DNA of 64,000 nt. Source: Abelmoschus esculentus (lineage: Eukaryota; Streptophyta; Magnoliopsida; Malvales; Malvaceae). Position numbers and translations under genes: made by a program. Numbering within the stretch: the first letter of the stretch is position 1; each line of letters opens with the position of its first letter. The stretch spans positions 5,401,501-5,465,500 of the forward strand of contig JAUCBN010000049.1 in assembly GCA_035048815.1 (NCBI GenBank), given 5' to 3'. The notes beneath the pieces were generated by a model that was not told where the DNA came from, ran no database searches, and saw only the letters and a list, made by a program, of their open reading frames with translations. This document shows, piece after piece, positions 1 to 10,782 of this stretch.

Positions 1-591
1 ATACATCAGTTCATCATCTGCTTGTCGAAAAGAAGTAATTTCATTACGTATACGATCATATAGATTAGTAGGATTGAAACGTGTAATGAAATCACGACAT
101 AGTTCACTCCAAGATCCTATGGATCATGCCGGAATGCTATTTATTTAATCAGGCCTTTGCCCTATCCCTCAGTGAATAGGAAAACAGTTTCAATCTCAAA
201 GCATCTTCATGGACTCCATGGATTTTGAATGAATTACATATCTCATGAACGATTTGAGGTGTTGCCTGGCATCTTCAGTTACTGACCCACCAAACTGTCC
301 AATGGTATTGAGCATATTAAACATGACAGGTTTTAGCTCAAAGTGGCCCGCTTCGATTTCTGGTGTAACAACAACTGGATTTAACCCATTCAAATCCTCT
401 TCTAGAAAATCCCGAACTGTAATCTGCCGCGGCATTGGTGGTGGCGGAAGTCCTCCATTGCCAATAGGTAAGTTTTGTTCTACCGCGTGATCTGTCATAA
501 CTACTCGAATTTGTCTTCTCAACCTTTGGCACGTGCGTTCAATCTTTGGATCTAGCTCGTATACAGGATTGCTTGGGTTTGCTCTGGTCAT
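1..591 (-). pseudogene. gag N-terminal part of the downstream tandem Athila unit
   Basis: This is the start of gag from a second internal region that follows LTR 687-2060 on the minus strand. The likely start codon is at 589-591 (MTRANPSNPVYELDP). It is nearly identical to the gag at 8700-9309. The frame stays open to about 196, then the gag reading continues in another frame, so a frameshift lies near the MESMKML position, as in the other copy. The rest of the gene lies beyond the left edge of the window. In this family gag forms the nucleoprotein particle. Confidence 0.8.
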
Positions 592-662
592 ACACCAGTA
601 AAAACCGAAGTTTAATAAAATTAAGATGCGAGAAAATAAAGATAACAAAATTTTGTTGTCAA

Positions 663-680
663 TCCCCGACAACGGCGCCA
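663..680 (-). promoter_or_regulatory. Primer-binding site, tRNA-Asp type
   Basis: On the minus strand the sequence reads TGGCGCCGTTGTCGGGGA, matching the 3' end of plant tRNA-Asp except at one base. It lies six bases inside the end of the LTR at 687. Its presence below this LTR shows that another internal region begins here. Confidence 0.85.
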
Positions 681-686
681 AAAACT

Positions 687-2060
687 TGTTGCGTGTATAA
701 AGGATTGCGCAATTTGTGCAAGTGAACACGTCGCAAGTAATAAAGTGATAAATATCGAGTATCGTCTCCACAGGGATTGGTATACTTAATATGTTTCCTT
801 TGCTCTTCTCACTCTGCAAAAGAAATAAAGTAAAAACACAGATTAATTGGTTGTCTTGAATTAAATGAAAACAACTTGAATAATAAAAAGAAAATAGCGA
901 ATGGAAATAAAATCAAATTGAGAGAATGGGCAGGATCCAGTTATGTCGTATTGTGGATTCTATTGATTTGTTTCCGTCTAATGCAACTACACTACACTGC
1001 TTCGGCAGTGCTGCAGTTCTACTGCCTCGACAATGAAGGGTACATCCGCCGCGACAATCCCTTGCTCTTGGGTGGACTTAATCAAGGTTCGGCAAAGTGT
1101 CCTTGGATGACCCCGCTTATCCCTAAGTCGAAGTACTGTTGATGACTAGTCCTTGATGATACCTCCCGGCGTGAATCAACTATAACCACCAAACAATCTC
1201 ACACTTCTTTTAGCCGCTGAAATTCTAACCTATCCCTAGGCCAAGTTAGTATTTTCCAGCTAGAAAAATATTGTACTTATTCCTTTCGTGAATCTAACTC
1301 TCCCAATGCTAGATAAATAGATCTCTCACAAACTTCTCTCCTGAGCTTAAATGCAAGAACAATGAATGGTAAAGAATAAGCAAACCTTAATATTTTATAG
1401 CATGAAACAAGAAAACAAATTCAATATCCTCTCACAAATACTCAACAACTTTCACCTAAACCCTAAGAGAATTTAGAACATAGTGAAAAACAAAGAAAAC
1501 GCTAAAGTCTATTGTGAACTCTCCTCTCTTTTTCTCTTGGACGGCACATCCTTTATATAGGCTAAAACTAAGGCAACATCAGCCTTGGAGAAGAAGTTTA
1601 GTAAGACGTTTCTTTCCTTGAAAAGGTAAATCTCTTAATTTGGTTCTTTCCATCTTTACACCGTCTTCTCGAACTCCAATTGCTCTGCAAAGTGTCTAGA
1701 AAAATCCAGCATTTTAAGCTCTTCACATCGATCACCACTTTTGATTTTTTTGGTCTTAAGAAATTCCCCGCCTCGGCAGGATGCATCTGTTGCCCCGACG
1801 GAGGTCTGCCTTTGAGTCTGCTTAGCTTCCATCAGTAGAAGCTCCCATCTGTGGCTGGTTCGATCAGGGTCCACGTTTAACTGTAAATGCACAAAGATGC
1901 CTTAAAGCTTATATTTTCTATAAATTCCATCCTTATTTGTCATGAAGGTAAAACATCCATATATCACACATTAGGCTTATGCATCAGTCCAAATAGGTGT
2001 AGATTAAGTAATTTTTATCAATGAAAGGTGTAAAAGTGATAGTCTTTTGAGGACTTATCA
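687..2060 (-). repeat. LTR of Athila-like element (shared, downstream copy)
   Basis: The repeat is 1374 bp, begins TGATAAGTCC and ends GCAACA on the minus strand, giving the canonical TG...CA termini. It is collinear with the LTR at 9405-10782, with scattered substitutions and small indels. A TATATAAAG-like box lies at 1551-1560 on the minus strand. Near 995-1010 there is a perfect stem CACTGC-TTCG-GCAGTG. It acts as 3' LTR for the internal region above it and as 5' LTR for the partial unit below it. Confidence 0.9.
1551..1560 (-). promoter_or_regulatory. TATA box of Athila LTR promoter
   Basis: The minus-strand sequence CTATATAAAG sits within the LTR, upstream of the primer site at a distance suited to driving the genomic transcript. 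The same box is conserved in the other LTR at 10268-10277. Confidence 0.6.
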
Positions 2061-2075
2061 CACTCCCAAACTCGA
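2061..2075 (-). promoter_or_regulatory. Polypurine tract of Athila element
   Basis: On the minus strand TCGAGTTTGGGAGTG directly abuts the TG of the LTR. This is the expected position and composition of the plus-strand primer of reverse transcription in Athila-type elements. Confidence 0.75.
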
Positions 2076-2899
2076 ACTATTGCTTGTCCTCAAGCGATGC
2101 AAACCATCAAATTGCTATACCTTATTCTCTATTGGTCTTACTTGTTTGTCTATTCTCCCCACCATGACTATGCCTATTCTAAGTCTTGACCTTTCGGCTA
2201 CCCAAGGACTTACCCGGAATAGAGCTATAAGATTTTGTGAGTGTGTGAGTTCTTGTGGACAAGTTTGATTAAAGGCTTTCTTAGACAAACTCTAAGCTCA
2301 AGACAAATAGATTTGGAATTTTTCTTATAACAATAACTACTTGAGCTAATTTGTGAGTTTTTTTAAGCATACCAGAGCAAATTTCGGGCACCTCTAGCAT
2401 GAAGAAGAGTGAGTTCTAGAGCCGATGATTGGCACCTCTAGTCATCATTCCAGAAATCTAAGCCCTTATCACCTAAGTTCATTAAAAGAATTCATATAAT
2501 CACACAAGTCCCAAAAGTGTTTTTAGAGTCAATCCTATAGCAGGCTTCTAAGTTTTAGTGCTTAAGCATCCTAAGGTTAATCCTTCTAAACAGGACCTAG
2601 CCATGGTAAAGAGAAAGATTTCGTTAGCTTAAGGAGAATAAACTAGGCAATATTGATGTAAAGCAGTGCAAAAAGTATGGACAACATTTCAAGTAGGGTG
2701 GTAGACAAAAAAATTCAAAACAAATTTAAATTGCTTCCTTTCATGGCAGGGCCGCGGCATTGGGTTGCCTCGGCAGTGAATCTACACCCCCAAACTCGAA
2801 CAGAGCATTGTCCCTAATGCGTAAACATATGCAAAAGACAAGAAACAAATAGGGAGATTATCAAAGGAAAAATAAAAACAGCATAGAGATATAAAACGA
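2076..2899 (-). other. 3' untranslated region of Athila element
   Basis: No convincing reading frame is seen between the third ORF and the polypurine tract. The stretch holds a second polypurine-like motif at 2785-2801 (GTTCGAGTTTGGGGGTG on the minus strand) whose surroundings resemble the terminal tract. It also holds two CTGCC-CGGCAG-type near-palindromes at 2751-2763 and 2766-2778. Confidence 0.55.
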
Positions 2900-4436
2900 T
2901 TAAAAATCCTCCGAAGAACTGCTGCGGATGAGGAGTTTCCTTGGCCTTGTTGCTGACAGTTTAGTTTTTGATCCCTGTGCTGGTGATTGTTGAGTTTTGG
3001 CTGTTCTAGGTGGCTGGATTATGGTAGGTGGCGTCCTTTGCAATGGGGTGTTGACTTCTTCTCCTTCTTCCTCATCCCCAATTTCTTCGATGGGCATTAT
3101 TTTTGTCCCGCCCGCATCTTCAGTTTCCATGCCATCCGCTTGGGCAGGCTGAGTGCTGGGCCCGGCAGTGAAGTGAGGCTGCTGCATGAAAGAGTCCATC
3201 TCTGACGAGAAACTCCTAATGAGTACCGGAGAGCCTGCTGCTCTCCTCTTGGATGGCCTTCTGCTGGAAGATGATGCCGCGGCAGGCTCTTGTTGCGGAG
3301 ATGGGTCGACGGTGTAGAATGGTTGTGATGGTCCAGTGGCATAGAATGGCCTCAGTTCTCCTAGGGCTGAAGTTGTTTCGGTGTATGGTGCAGCTGTGAC
3401 AAACATATTGGGAGGAAATTCTGGGAATTGCACCCCTTGGTTGGGGAAGTTAGTGATCATCATCCGGCGCTAAGGCATTGTTGAAATCCCCTTGGTACTC
3501 CATGTACCTTTGCTGCCTCAAATCCATGGTTGCCTTCCTCTAGAGTATCTCTTGGTAAGTATCCTCTGTGGCAGTACTGTGGGAAGCAGCAAGTATGTCT
3601 GTAGTGTATTGGGCCCCGACAGCGGTATCAGTAGTGCCTGGCATTGGAGTTGCTTGGACTGGTTCTGCTTGTGTTATTTGCATGACTTTATGGTAGAACT
3701 CCCTTGTCCATCCGCGCCTGTGGACAATAATCTCATTTGTATCCTCGATTGAGACACCCGCGGCAGTGCAAAGACCCGTGATTAAACATGGAAAGTACAA
3801 TGACCCTTTTTCTTTCCTACCACATTCGTAGACTTCTTGTAGGATCAACTCTCCCACATTGATACTTCTTTTGTTGATAATGGATTGGATGAGAACCAAT
3901 CTCCTCTTATCTACCGTGCTGGTATGGGATGTTGGGATGAGGCGTCATTTTACGAATGTGTTCCACAACTTTACCTCGGGCCTTAGATTTTGTCTTGCCA
4001 CGGAGCCTTTGTGTGATCCGGTTTTCCACTGTGTGTTATCATAGCAAAGATCATCTTTGATGAGTTCGTAGTCCTCGTTGCTGATGTCCTCTAGAAACGC
4101 TGAATGGTCATTACGAGCAGGTTGGAGGCCATAGAACAAATTGATGGTGTTGGCATCAAGTTGAATTGGTCTGCCCTGGCAGTGGACATAGAGTGAATCT
4201 TCGCTTGGCCCATGCGCGTAAAGTTCTCTAACAATCGTGGCGTTGGCCTAGGTGGGTTGTAAGCAAAAGATTTGTCATTCTTGATATGCTATTTTATCGA
4301 ACAAGTAATGATCGATTCCATAGTTCTCCGCATCTGAATGCTGGAATCCCTGTTCTTCCCACAATTGCCTTGCAACGAAGAATCTGTTGAAGCGTTCTTC
4401 AACAACGGCATGAGCGAATCTTTTGTAGGCTTCCAT
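2900..4436 (-). pseudogene. Third ORF of Athila-like element (plant transposon protein-type domain)
   Basis: The likely start is the ATG at 4434-4436 (MEAYKRFAHAVVEERFNRFF). Similarity to the third ORF of Athila elements runs through 4275-4436, 3945-4255 (YELIKDDLCYDNTQWK, LWNTFVK) and 3540-3899 (KRSINVGELILQEVYE, KGSLYFPCLITGLCTAAGV). It ends in a low-complexity Ser/Pro/Gln-rich, then acidic, then basic tail at 2900-3463. The middle part matches the domain annotated as putative plant transposon protein in many Athila copies. This ORF occupies the env position, but no signal peptide or convincing membrane segment is visible, so an envelope role is not supported. At least three frame changes or stops break it. 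Confidence 0.7.
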
Positions 4437-4550
4437 GGGTAGATATAAGTAAAGAGGTTTGTGAAAGTTGTTAAGAAATTTGAGAGAGATATGCAAAGAA
4501 TTCTAAGAAATCAAGAATGCAAAAGTGAATAGTTCAAAGTGAGAATGTGT

Positions 4551-4560
4551 TTATATAGGC
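4551..4560 (-). promoter_or_regulatory. TATA-like box upstream of the Athila third ORF
   Basis: The minus strand carries GCCTATATAA about 115 bases upstream of the ATG at 4434-4436. A CT-rich, ATG-poor leader lies between them. This resembles a promoter plus 5' leader for a separate mRNA of the third ORF. It is an inference from sequence shape only. Confidence 0.4.
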
Positions 4561-4827
4561 CTCGGCCTTGTACTACCATATTTAACCCAACTAGCCGTTG
4601 GCATTGACTGCCGCGGCTAAAATTACTCCAAACTAGCCATTATGCTGTTTTGCCCGTTGGTAACTGCTACGGCATTGGATCTTCTCTTGAATGTCTTCAC
4701 CTTCAATCTTGATTCCTGTCCTAAATAAAATAAACACCAACAATAAAAGATTAAATAAAATAAGAAGAGAGAAAAAATGCTAAACTAAATCTAATCCTAG
4801 AAGTTCAATAAAATAAAGATAATGAAA

Positions 4828-5953
4828 TTAAGTCACAATCAGAGTGTGTGCAAGTGCATCTCCTAGGGTGATGGTCTCAATATTCTTCATATCATGTAGG
4901 TCAGAATAGTGCTTCAAGCGTTGGCCATTCACTTTGAACTCATGCCCATCCCTTTTTGATTTGATCAATACTGCACCATGTGATAGGCCTGAACAACTTC
5001 GAATGGGCCTGACCATCTGGACTTGAGTTTGCCTAGGAACAGTTTGAGCCTGGAATTAAAAAGGAGGATTTGCTGCCTCGACAGGAACTACCTCGACAGT
5101 AGCTTACGGTCATGCCATCTTTTATTCTTTTCTTTGTAGATCTTGGCATTTTCATAGGCTGTTGCTCTGAATTCCTCTATCTCATTGAGGTCTAGCAATC
5201 TTTTCTGGCCAGCTTTTTCCCATTCCATGTTCAAATTTTTCACTGCCCAATAAGCTTTGTGCTCAATTTCCATGGGCAAATGGCATGCTTTTCCAAATAC
5301 AAGTCTGTATGGAGATGTTCCCAATGAGGTCTTGTATGCTGTCCTATATGCCCAAAGAGCGTCGTCGAGATGATAAGATCAATCCTTTCGAGATGGGTTG
5401 ACTACTTTTTTAAGGATTTGCTTTAATTCCCTGTTTGATATCTCGGCCTTCCCATTTGTCTGTGGGTGATAGGCTGTTGCAATTCGGTGTGTGATTCCTA
5501 ATTTCTTCTGGGCTGCGGCAATGAGTCTATTGTCGAAGTGTTTACCTTCATCACTAATTATCGCTCTAGGTACTCCAAATCTGGTGAAGATATTTTTCTT
5601 GAGAAATCTCTAAACAGTCTTGGAATCATTGTCTGGTGTGGCAAATCTTCGACCCATTTTGATACGTAATCCACTGCTACTAGGATGTAGAGATTCCCTT
5701 GAGATGATGGGAATGGTCCCATAAAGTCTATGCCCCAAACATCAAATAGTTCTACTTTCAATATGGGCTGCAATGGCATCTCATTACGTCTAGAGATATT
5801 GCCCGTGCGTTGGCATCGATCACAGTGCTTGTAGTAAAGTTGTGCATCTTTGAAAAGTGTGGGCCAATAAAGGCCTGATTGAAGCACTTTCACGGCTGTT
5901 CTGTTTCCTCCAAAATGTCCACCACAGGGTGAATCATGGCATTGCTGGAGCAC
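4828..5953 (-). pseudogene. Integrase region of Athila pol
   Basis: The order on the minus strand is an HHCC zinc module (HDSPCGGHFG ... CDRCQRTG, about 5810-5945), the catalytic core beginning WGIDFMGPFPSS (about 5720), a core remainder in shifted frame across 5340-5557, the segment GTSPYRLVFGKACHLP (about 5270-5325), and a C-terminal part at 4828-5087. The first catalytic Asp is in IDFMG. The core is split by frame changes near 5610 and 5330-5400, so no functional enzyme can be made. In intact elements the protein inserts cDNA into the host genome. Confidence 0.8.
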
Positions 5954-5992
5954 TTCTTTTTGCTCGTCCTCTGGAACACATCTTCTTATAAC

Positions 5993-6865
5993 CTAATCTG
6001 CACATTGCTTGAACAAAAGAGGGTCATCCCAGAAGTATTGCTTGGCATTATGCAGGAACCTCTTTTTTTCATTATGGTTAAGGTTATCAGGCGGAACACC
6101 ACTAGCTAAGTAATTGACAAGATCAACATACCAGGGAGTGGCTGTGACTGCGGCAATGTCTTCTATCATTGTTGCCAAAATATACTTAGTTACTGCCATG
6201 GCAGCACAGTTGTATACTGCCACGGTCTCTGCCTCGGTAGATTCTTCTGCCGAGATTTACAGGATGTGTTCATCTGGGAATGTGTCGCGTATTTCGTCTA
6301 GTGTGTCCGTTTTCTCCCCAGCTTCTAATCTGGAAAGATGATCGGCTACCTGGTTTTCTGTACCTTTTCTGTCCTTGATATCTATGTCAAATTCTTGCAA
6401 AAGAAGGATCCATCTAATCAGTCTAGGCTTGACATCCTTTTTTGAGAACAGGTACTTGATTGTTGAATGGTCGGTGTGGATAGTCACTTTTGTTCCAATA
6501 AGGTAGGATCGGAACTTATCAATGGCAAAGACCACTGCTAGTAATTCCTTCTCCGTGGTGGTGTAATTGATCTAGGCATCATTGAGGGTTTTACTAGCAT
6601 AGTAAATAACATGGAATAGGTTATTCTTTCTCTACCCAAGTGTTGCCCCGACAGCATAATCACTGGCATCACACAATATTTCAAAAGGTAGGGCCCAATC
6701 TGGTGGGACTACAATTGGTGCAGTGTTCAACTTTTCTTTGAGGGCTTCGAATGCTTCAATGCATTCCTTGCTAAATTCAAATTTCCTGTCCTGTTCAAGC
6801 AAATTACATAAGGGTTTAGAAATTTTTGAAAAAAATACAAATAAACCTCCTATAAAAACCTGCAT
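5993..6865 (-). pseudogene. RNase H and linker region of Athila pol
   Basis: The piece 6632-6865 holds the connection and first RNase H strand (FEILCDASDYAVGATLG, first catalytic Asp). The piece 6257-6535 continues with FAIDKFRSYLIG, TIHTDHSTIKYL and the typical end NQVADHLSRLE. A linker toward integrase follows at 5993-6223. Stops or shifts separate the three pieces. The domain degrades RNA in the RNA-DNA hybrid during reverse transcription. Confidence 0.8.
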
Positions 6866-6939
6866 GACCCAAGAAACTTCTAACTCCTTTGACTGAAATC
6901 GGTGGGGGAAATTTCTTTATCACATCTATCTTAGCCTTG

Positions 6940-7895
6940 TCAACTTCGATTCCTTGTGATGAGATTTTGTGGCCCCAAAACTATGCCTTCATTCACCATA
7001 AAATGACATTTTTCCCAATTGAGAACTAAATTGGATTCCTCACATCTTTGCAGCACCTTCTCTAAATTACCGAGGCAATGAGTGAAAATGTCTTCAAAAA
7101 CTAAAAAATCGTCCATGAATATCTCCAAGAAGTATTCTACCATGTCATGAAAATTGTCATCATGCATCTCTGAAATGTTGTTGGGGCATTGCGAAGGCCG
7201 AACGACATTGTTCTAAATGCATAAGTCCCATACGAGCAAGTGAAGGTGGTTTTTGCCTGGTCTTTAGGGTCTATGGAAATCTGATTATAACCTGAATAAC
7301 CATCAAGAAAATAGTAAAAGGGCTTACTAGCAAGTCTATCAAGCATTTCATCAATGAAAGGCAACGGAAAATGATCCTTCTTTGTTGCCTTATTTAATTT
7401 GCGGTAATCCATACAAACCCTCCAACCGGTCACAGTCCTGGTTGATATCAACTCATTGTTTTCATTGGTTATTACCGTCATGCCACCTTTCTTGGGTACA
7501 CATTGTACCGGGCTTACCCATGCACTGTCAGAGATAGGGTAGATGATTCCAGCATCAAGCCATTTGATTATTTCCTTGCGTACTACCTCCTTCATGGCAT
7601 GGTTAAGTCTCCTTTGGGCCTCAACAGTGGGCTTATGATCCTCCTCTAAAAGGATTTTGTGCATGCAAACGGCTGGGCTTATCCCCTTCAAGTCATCGAT
7701 TGACCACCCAATTGCAGTTCCTTCTGCTGGGATCGATTTGTCTGTTGTGGCATGATCACTTAATTCAGCATCTATATCCTTTTTATCTAGTTCTTCTTGT
7801 TCCATTATTGGGACTTTGTCTGCCGGATTGCTTGATATCTCCTTCAGTTGTAAGCCACTCCTGGTAGTGATTGCCTTACATTGCTCATGACCCAT
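6940..7895 (-). pseudogene. Reverse transcriptase region of Athila pol, protease domain absent
   Basis: The segment opens with the Athila gag-pol linker word ITTRSG near 7860. It reaches the pre-RT motif GWSIDDLKGISPAVCMHKI only about 45 residues later, where intact Athila elements have roughly 200 or more residues including the aspartic protease. RT motifs follow: WVSPVQCVPKKGG, WRVCMDYRKLNKATKKDHFP, FLDGYSGYNQI and SFGLRNAPTTFQRCM. A single-base shift near 7145 moves the reading into the piece at 6940-7167, which carries the catalytic FMDDFLVF. Two steps of inactivation are thus visible: loss of protease and a frameshift before the catalytic site. Confidence 0.85.
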
Positions 7896-9309
7896 TCCCC
7901 TTGCAACTTCAGTATTGCTGGGTAATCCTCCTTATGGTCGAGTGTTTAGATTTTGTGCAAACTGCCCAACTTGAGTTTCCAATGTTTTAATGACTGCCTC
8001 TTGGTTTGCAACCTCATCTCAGTTCTGTTCTTGAAAGCATCAGTTCTCTTAATGAATTTACTATTTTCAGCCATGTATGATTCTGTTTTCATCATAAAGG
8101 CCTTAAGAGAATTTTCCAATGAACTAGCAGGCTACTGTTAAGGCATCTGCTGTTGTGGTAGTGGTTGTTGTACCTGCTGCTGCGGCGGATTCAGGGCATT
8201 ATTAGGATTACTCTATGAGAAATTTGGATGCCTTTTCCATGCCGGATTTTATGTACTGGACATCATGTTGTTGTTCCGGTTGTAATTTCCCACAAACAGG
8301 CTAGATTCTTGATTCTACATGCATTCAGAAGAGCTATGGTTACCTCTGCATAAATTACAAGAAGAATCAACTACCTTGACCTCATGGGTATTATTTTGCA
8401 TTTGCATATTTTGAACCATCTTAGTAAGAGAGGCCAATTGTGCTGCCACTGAATTTGATGTTTGTAACTCATGTACTGTGGTCTGACGTCTCATCCCTCC
8501 TCGCCTAGATGTAGGGAATTGAAAGTCATTCTTTGCAAGTTTGTTCAGAATTTCTATTACTTCCTCCGGTGGTTTGTCAAGAAGTGTCCCATTTGCAGAA
8601 GCGTCTAACATCATCCTTGTTGGGGCATTGGTTGCATTGTAAAACATAGTCACTTGTGTCCGTAATGGGAATCCATGCAAAGGACACCTATGTAATAACT
8701 CCCTATATCGCTCCCATGCCTCATACATCAGTTCATCATCTGCCTGTCGAAAAGAAGTAATTTCATTATGTATACGATGATATAGATTAGTAGGATTGAA
8801 ACGTGTAATGAAATCACGACATAGTTCACTCAAAGATCCTATGGATCATGCCGGAATGCTATTTAACCAGGTCTTTGCCCTATCCCTCAGTGAATAGGGA
8901 AACAGTTTCAGTCTCAAAGCATCTTCATGGACTCCATGGATTTTGAATGAATTACATATCTCATGAACGATTTGAGGTGTTGTCTGGCATCTTCAGTTAC
9001 TGACCCACCAAACTGTCCAATGGTATTGAGCATATTAAACATGATAGGTTTTAGCTCAAAGTGGGCCGCTTCGATTTCTGGTGTAACAACAACTGGATTT
9101 AACCCATTCAAATCCTCTTCTAGAAAATCCCGAACTGTAAGCTGCCGCGGCATTGGTGGCGGCGGAAGTCCTCCATTGCCAACAGGTAAGTTTTGTTCTA
9201 CCGCGTGATCTGTCATAACTACTCGGATTTGTCTTCTCAACCTTTGGCACGTGCGTTCAATCTCTGGATCTAGCTCGTATACAGGATTGCTTGGGTTTGC
9301 TCTGGTCAT
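7896..9309 (-). pseudogene. gag of Athila-like element
   Basis: The start is the ATG at 9307-9309 (MTRANPSNPVYELDP). The N-terminal part is open to 8914. A frameshift near the MESMKML end and a TGA where a Trp or Gly codon is expected (about 8845-8850) precede the conserved capsid part at 8315-8833 (FITRFNP, EITSFRQADDELMYEAWERY, MLDASANGTLLDKPPEE). That part ends in the zinc knuckle CNLCRGNHSSSEC, of the CX2CX3HX4C form usual in Athila. A Gln/Pro-rich tail with heptad-like segments follows in broken frames down to about 7900. Confidence 0.85.
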
Positions 9310-9380
9310 ACACCAGTAAAAACCGAAGTTTAATAAAATTAAGATGCGAGAAAATAAAGATAACAAAATTTAGTTGTTAA

Positions 9381-9398
9381 TCCCTGACAACGGCGCCA
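9381..9398 (-). promoter_or_regulatory. Primer-binding site, tRNA-Asp type
   Basis: The minus strand reads TGGCGCCGTTGTCAGGGA, complementary to the tRNA-Asp 3' end with two mismatches. It lies six bases inside the LTR end at 9405, as in the copy at 663-680. Confidence 0.85.
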
Positions 9399-9404
9399 AA
9401 AACT

Positions 9405-10782
9405 TGTTGCGTGTAAAAAGGATTGTGCAATTTGTGCAAGTGAACACGTCGCAAGTAATAAAGTGATAAATATCGAGTATCGTCTCCACAGGGATTGGTA
9501 TACTTAATATGTTTCCTTTGCTCTTCTCGCTCTGCAAAAGAAATAAAGTAAAAACACATATTAATTGGTTGTCTTGAATTAAATGAAAACAACTTGAATA
9601 ATAAAGAGAAAATAGCGAATGGAAATAAAATCAAATTGAGAGAATGGGCAGGATCCAGTTATGTCGTATTGTGGATTCTATTGATTTGTTTCCATCTAAT
9701 GCAACTACACTACACTACCTCGGCGTGCTGCAGTTCTACTGCCTCGACAGTGAAGGGTACGTCCACTGCGGCAATCCCTTGCTCTTGGGTGGACTTAATC
9801 AAGGTTCGGCAAAGTGTCCTTGGATGACCCTGCTTATCCCTAAGTCGAAGTATTGTTGATGACTAGTCCATGATGATACCTCCCGGCGTGAGTCAACTAT
9901 AACCACCAACCAATCTCACACTTCTTTTAGCCGCTGAAACTCTAACCTATCCCTAGGCCGAGTTAGTATTTTCCAGCTAGAAAAATACCGTACTTATTCC
10001 TTTCTTGAATCTAACTCTCCCGATGCTAGATAAATAGATCTCTCACAAACTTCTCTCCCGAGCTTGAATGCAAGAACAATGAATGGCAAAGAATAAGCAA
10101 ACCTTAATATTTTATTGCATGAAACAAGAAAACAAATTCAATATCCTCTCACAAATACTCGACAACTTTCACCTAAACCCTAAGAGAATTTAGAACATAG
10201 TGAAAAACAATGAAAACGCTAAAGTCTATTGTGAACTCTCCTCTCTTTTTCTCTTGGACGACACATCCTTTATATAGGCTAAAACTAGAGCAACATCAAC
10301 CTTGGAGAAGAAGTTTAGTAAGTTTGGACGTTTCTTTCCTTGAAAAGGTAAATCTCTTAATTTGGTTCTTTCCATCTTTACACTGTCTTCTCGAACTCCA
10401 ATTGCTCTACAAAGCGTCTAAAAAAATCCAGCTTTTTATGCTCTTCACATCGATCACCACTTTGATTTTTTTGGTCTTAAAGAAATTCCCCGCCTCGGCA
10501 GGATGCATCTGCTGCCCCGACGGAGGTCTGACTTTGAGTCTGCTTAGCTTCCATCAGTAGAAGCTCCCATCTGTGGCTGGTTCGATCAGGGTCCACGTTT
10601 AACTATAAATGCACAAAGATGCTTTAAAGCTTATATTTGCTATAAATTTCATCCTTATTTGTCATGAAGGTAAAACATCCATATATCACACATTAGGCTT
10701 ATGCATCAGTCCAAATAGGTGTAGATTAAGTAATTATTATCAATGAAAGGTGTAAAAGTGATTGTCTTTTGAGGACTTATCA
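9405..10782 (-). repeat. 5' LTR of Athila-like element
   Basis: The repeat is 1378 bp with TGATAAGTCC at its 5' end and GCAACA at its 3' end on the minus strand, collinear with 687-2060. The TATA-like box is at 10268-10277. The hairpin at the position matching 995-1010 has lost bases here (near 9715-9730). The flank at 10783 onward differs from the polypurine tract, so this is taken as the outer end of the tandem array. Confidence 0.9.

Larger units (their letters stand above)
1..10782 (-). mobile_element. Athila-like Ty3/gypsy retrotransposon, tandem LTR-sharing arrangement
   Basis: Read on the minus strand the order is LTR (9405-10782), tRNA-Asp primer site, gag, pol, third ORF, polypurine tract, LTR (687-2060), then a second primer site and gag start that run off the window at base 1. 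Two internal regions therefore share one LTR, as expected after unequal recombination between LTRs. The Athila assignment rests on the TGGCGCCGTTG primer site, a gag with a CX2CX3HX4C knuckle, long LTRs, and a large third ORF with the plant-transposon-protein type domain. Reading frames are broken throughout. The aspartic protease domain appears to be missing. No target duplication can be tested because the outer left end lies outside the window. Confidence 0.85.

Noticed and set aside
196..819. A 207-codon gag starting inside the Athila LTR at 819
   Set aside because: The extra N-terminal codons read the LTR and primer site; the conserved gag start is the ATG at 589-591.
1454..1470. Telomere-like AAACCCTAAG in the Athila LTR
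   Set aside because: A single unit only, repeated at the same LTR position near 10180; no tandem array of TTTAGGG.
2900..4436. Envelope gene in the Athila third ORF
   Set aside because: No signal peptide, fusion-peptide-like segment or clear membrane anchor is visible; the middle part matches the plant transposon protein type domain instead.
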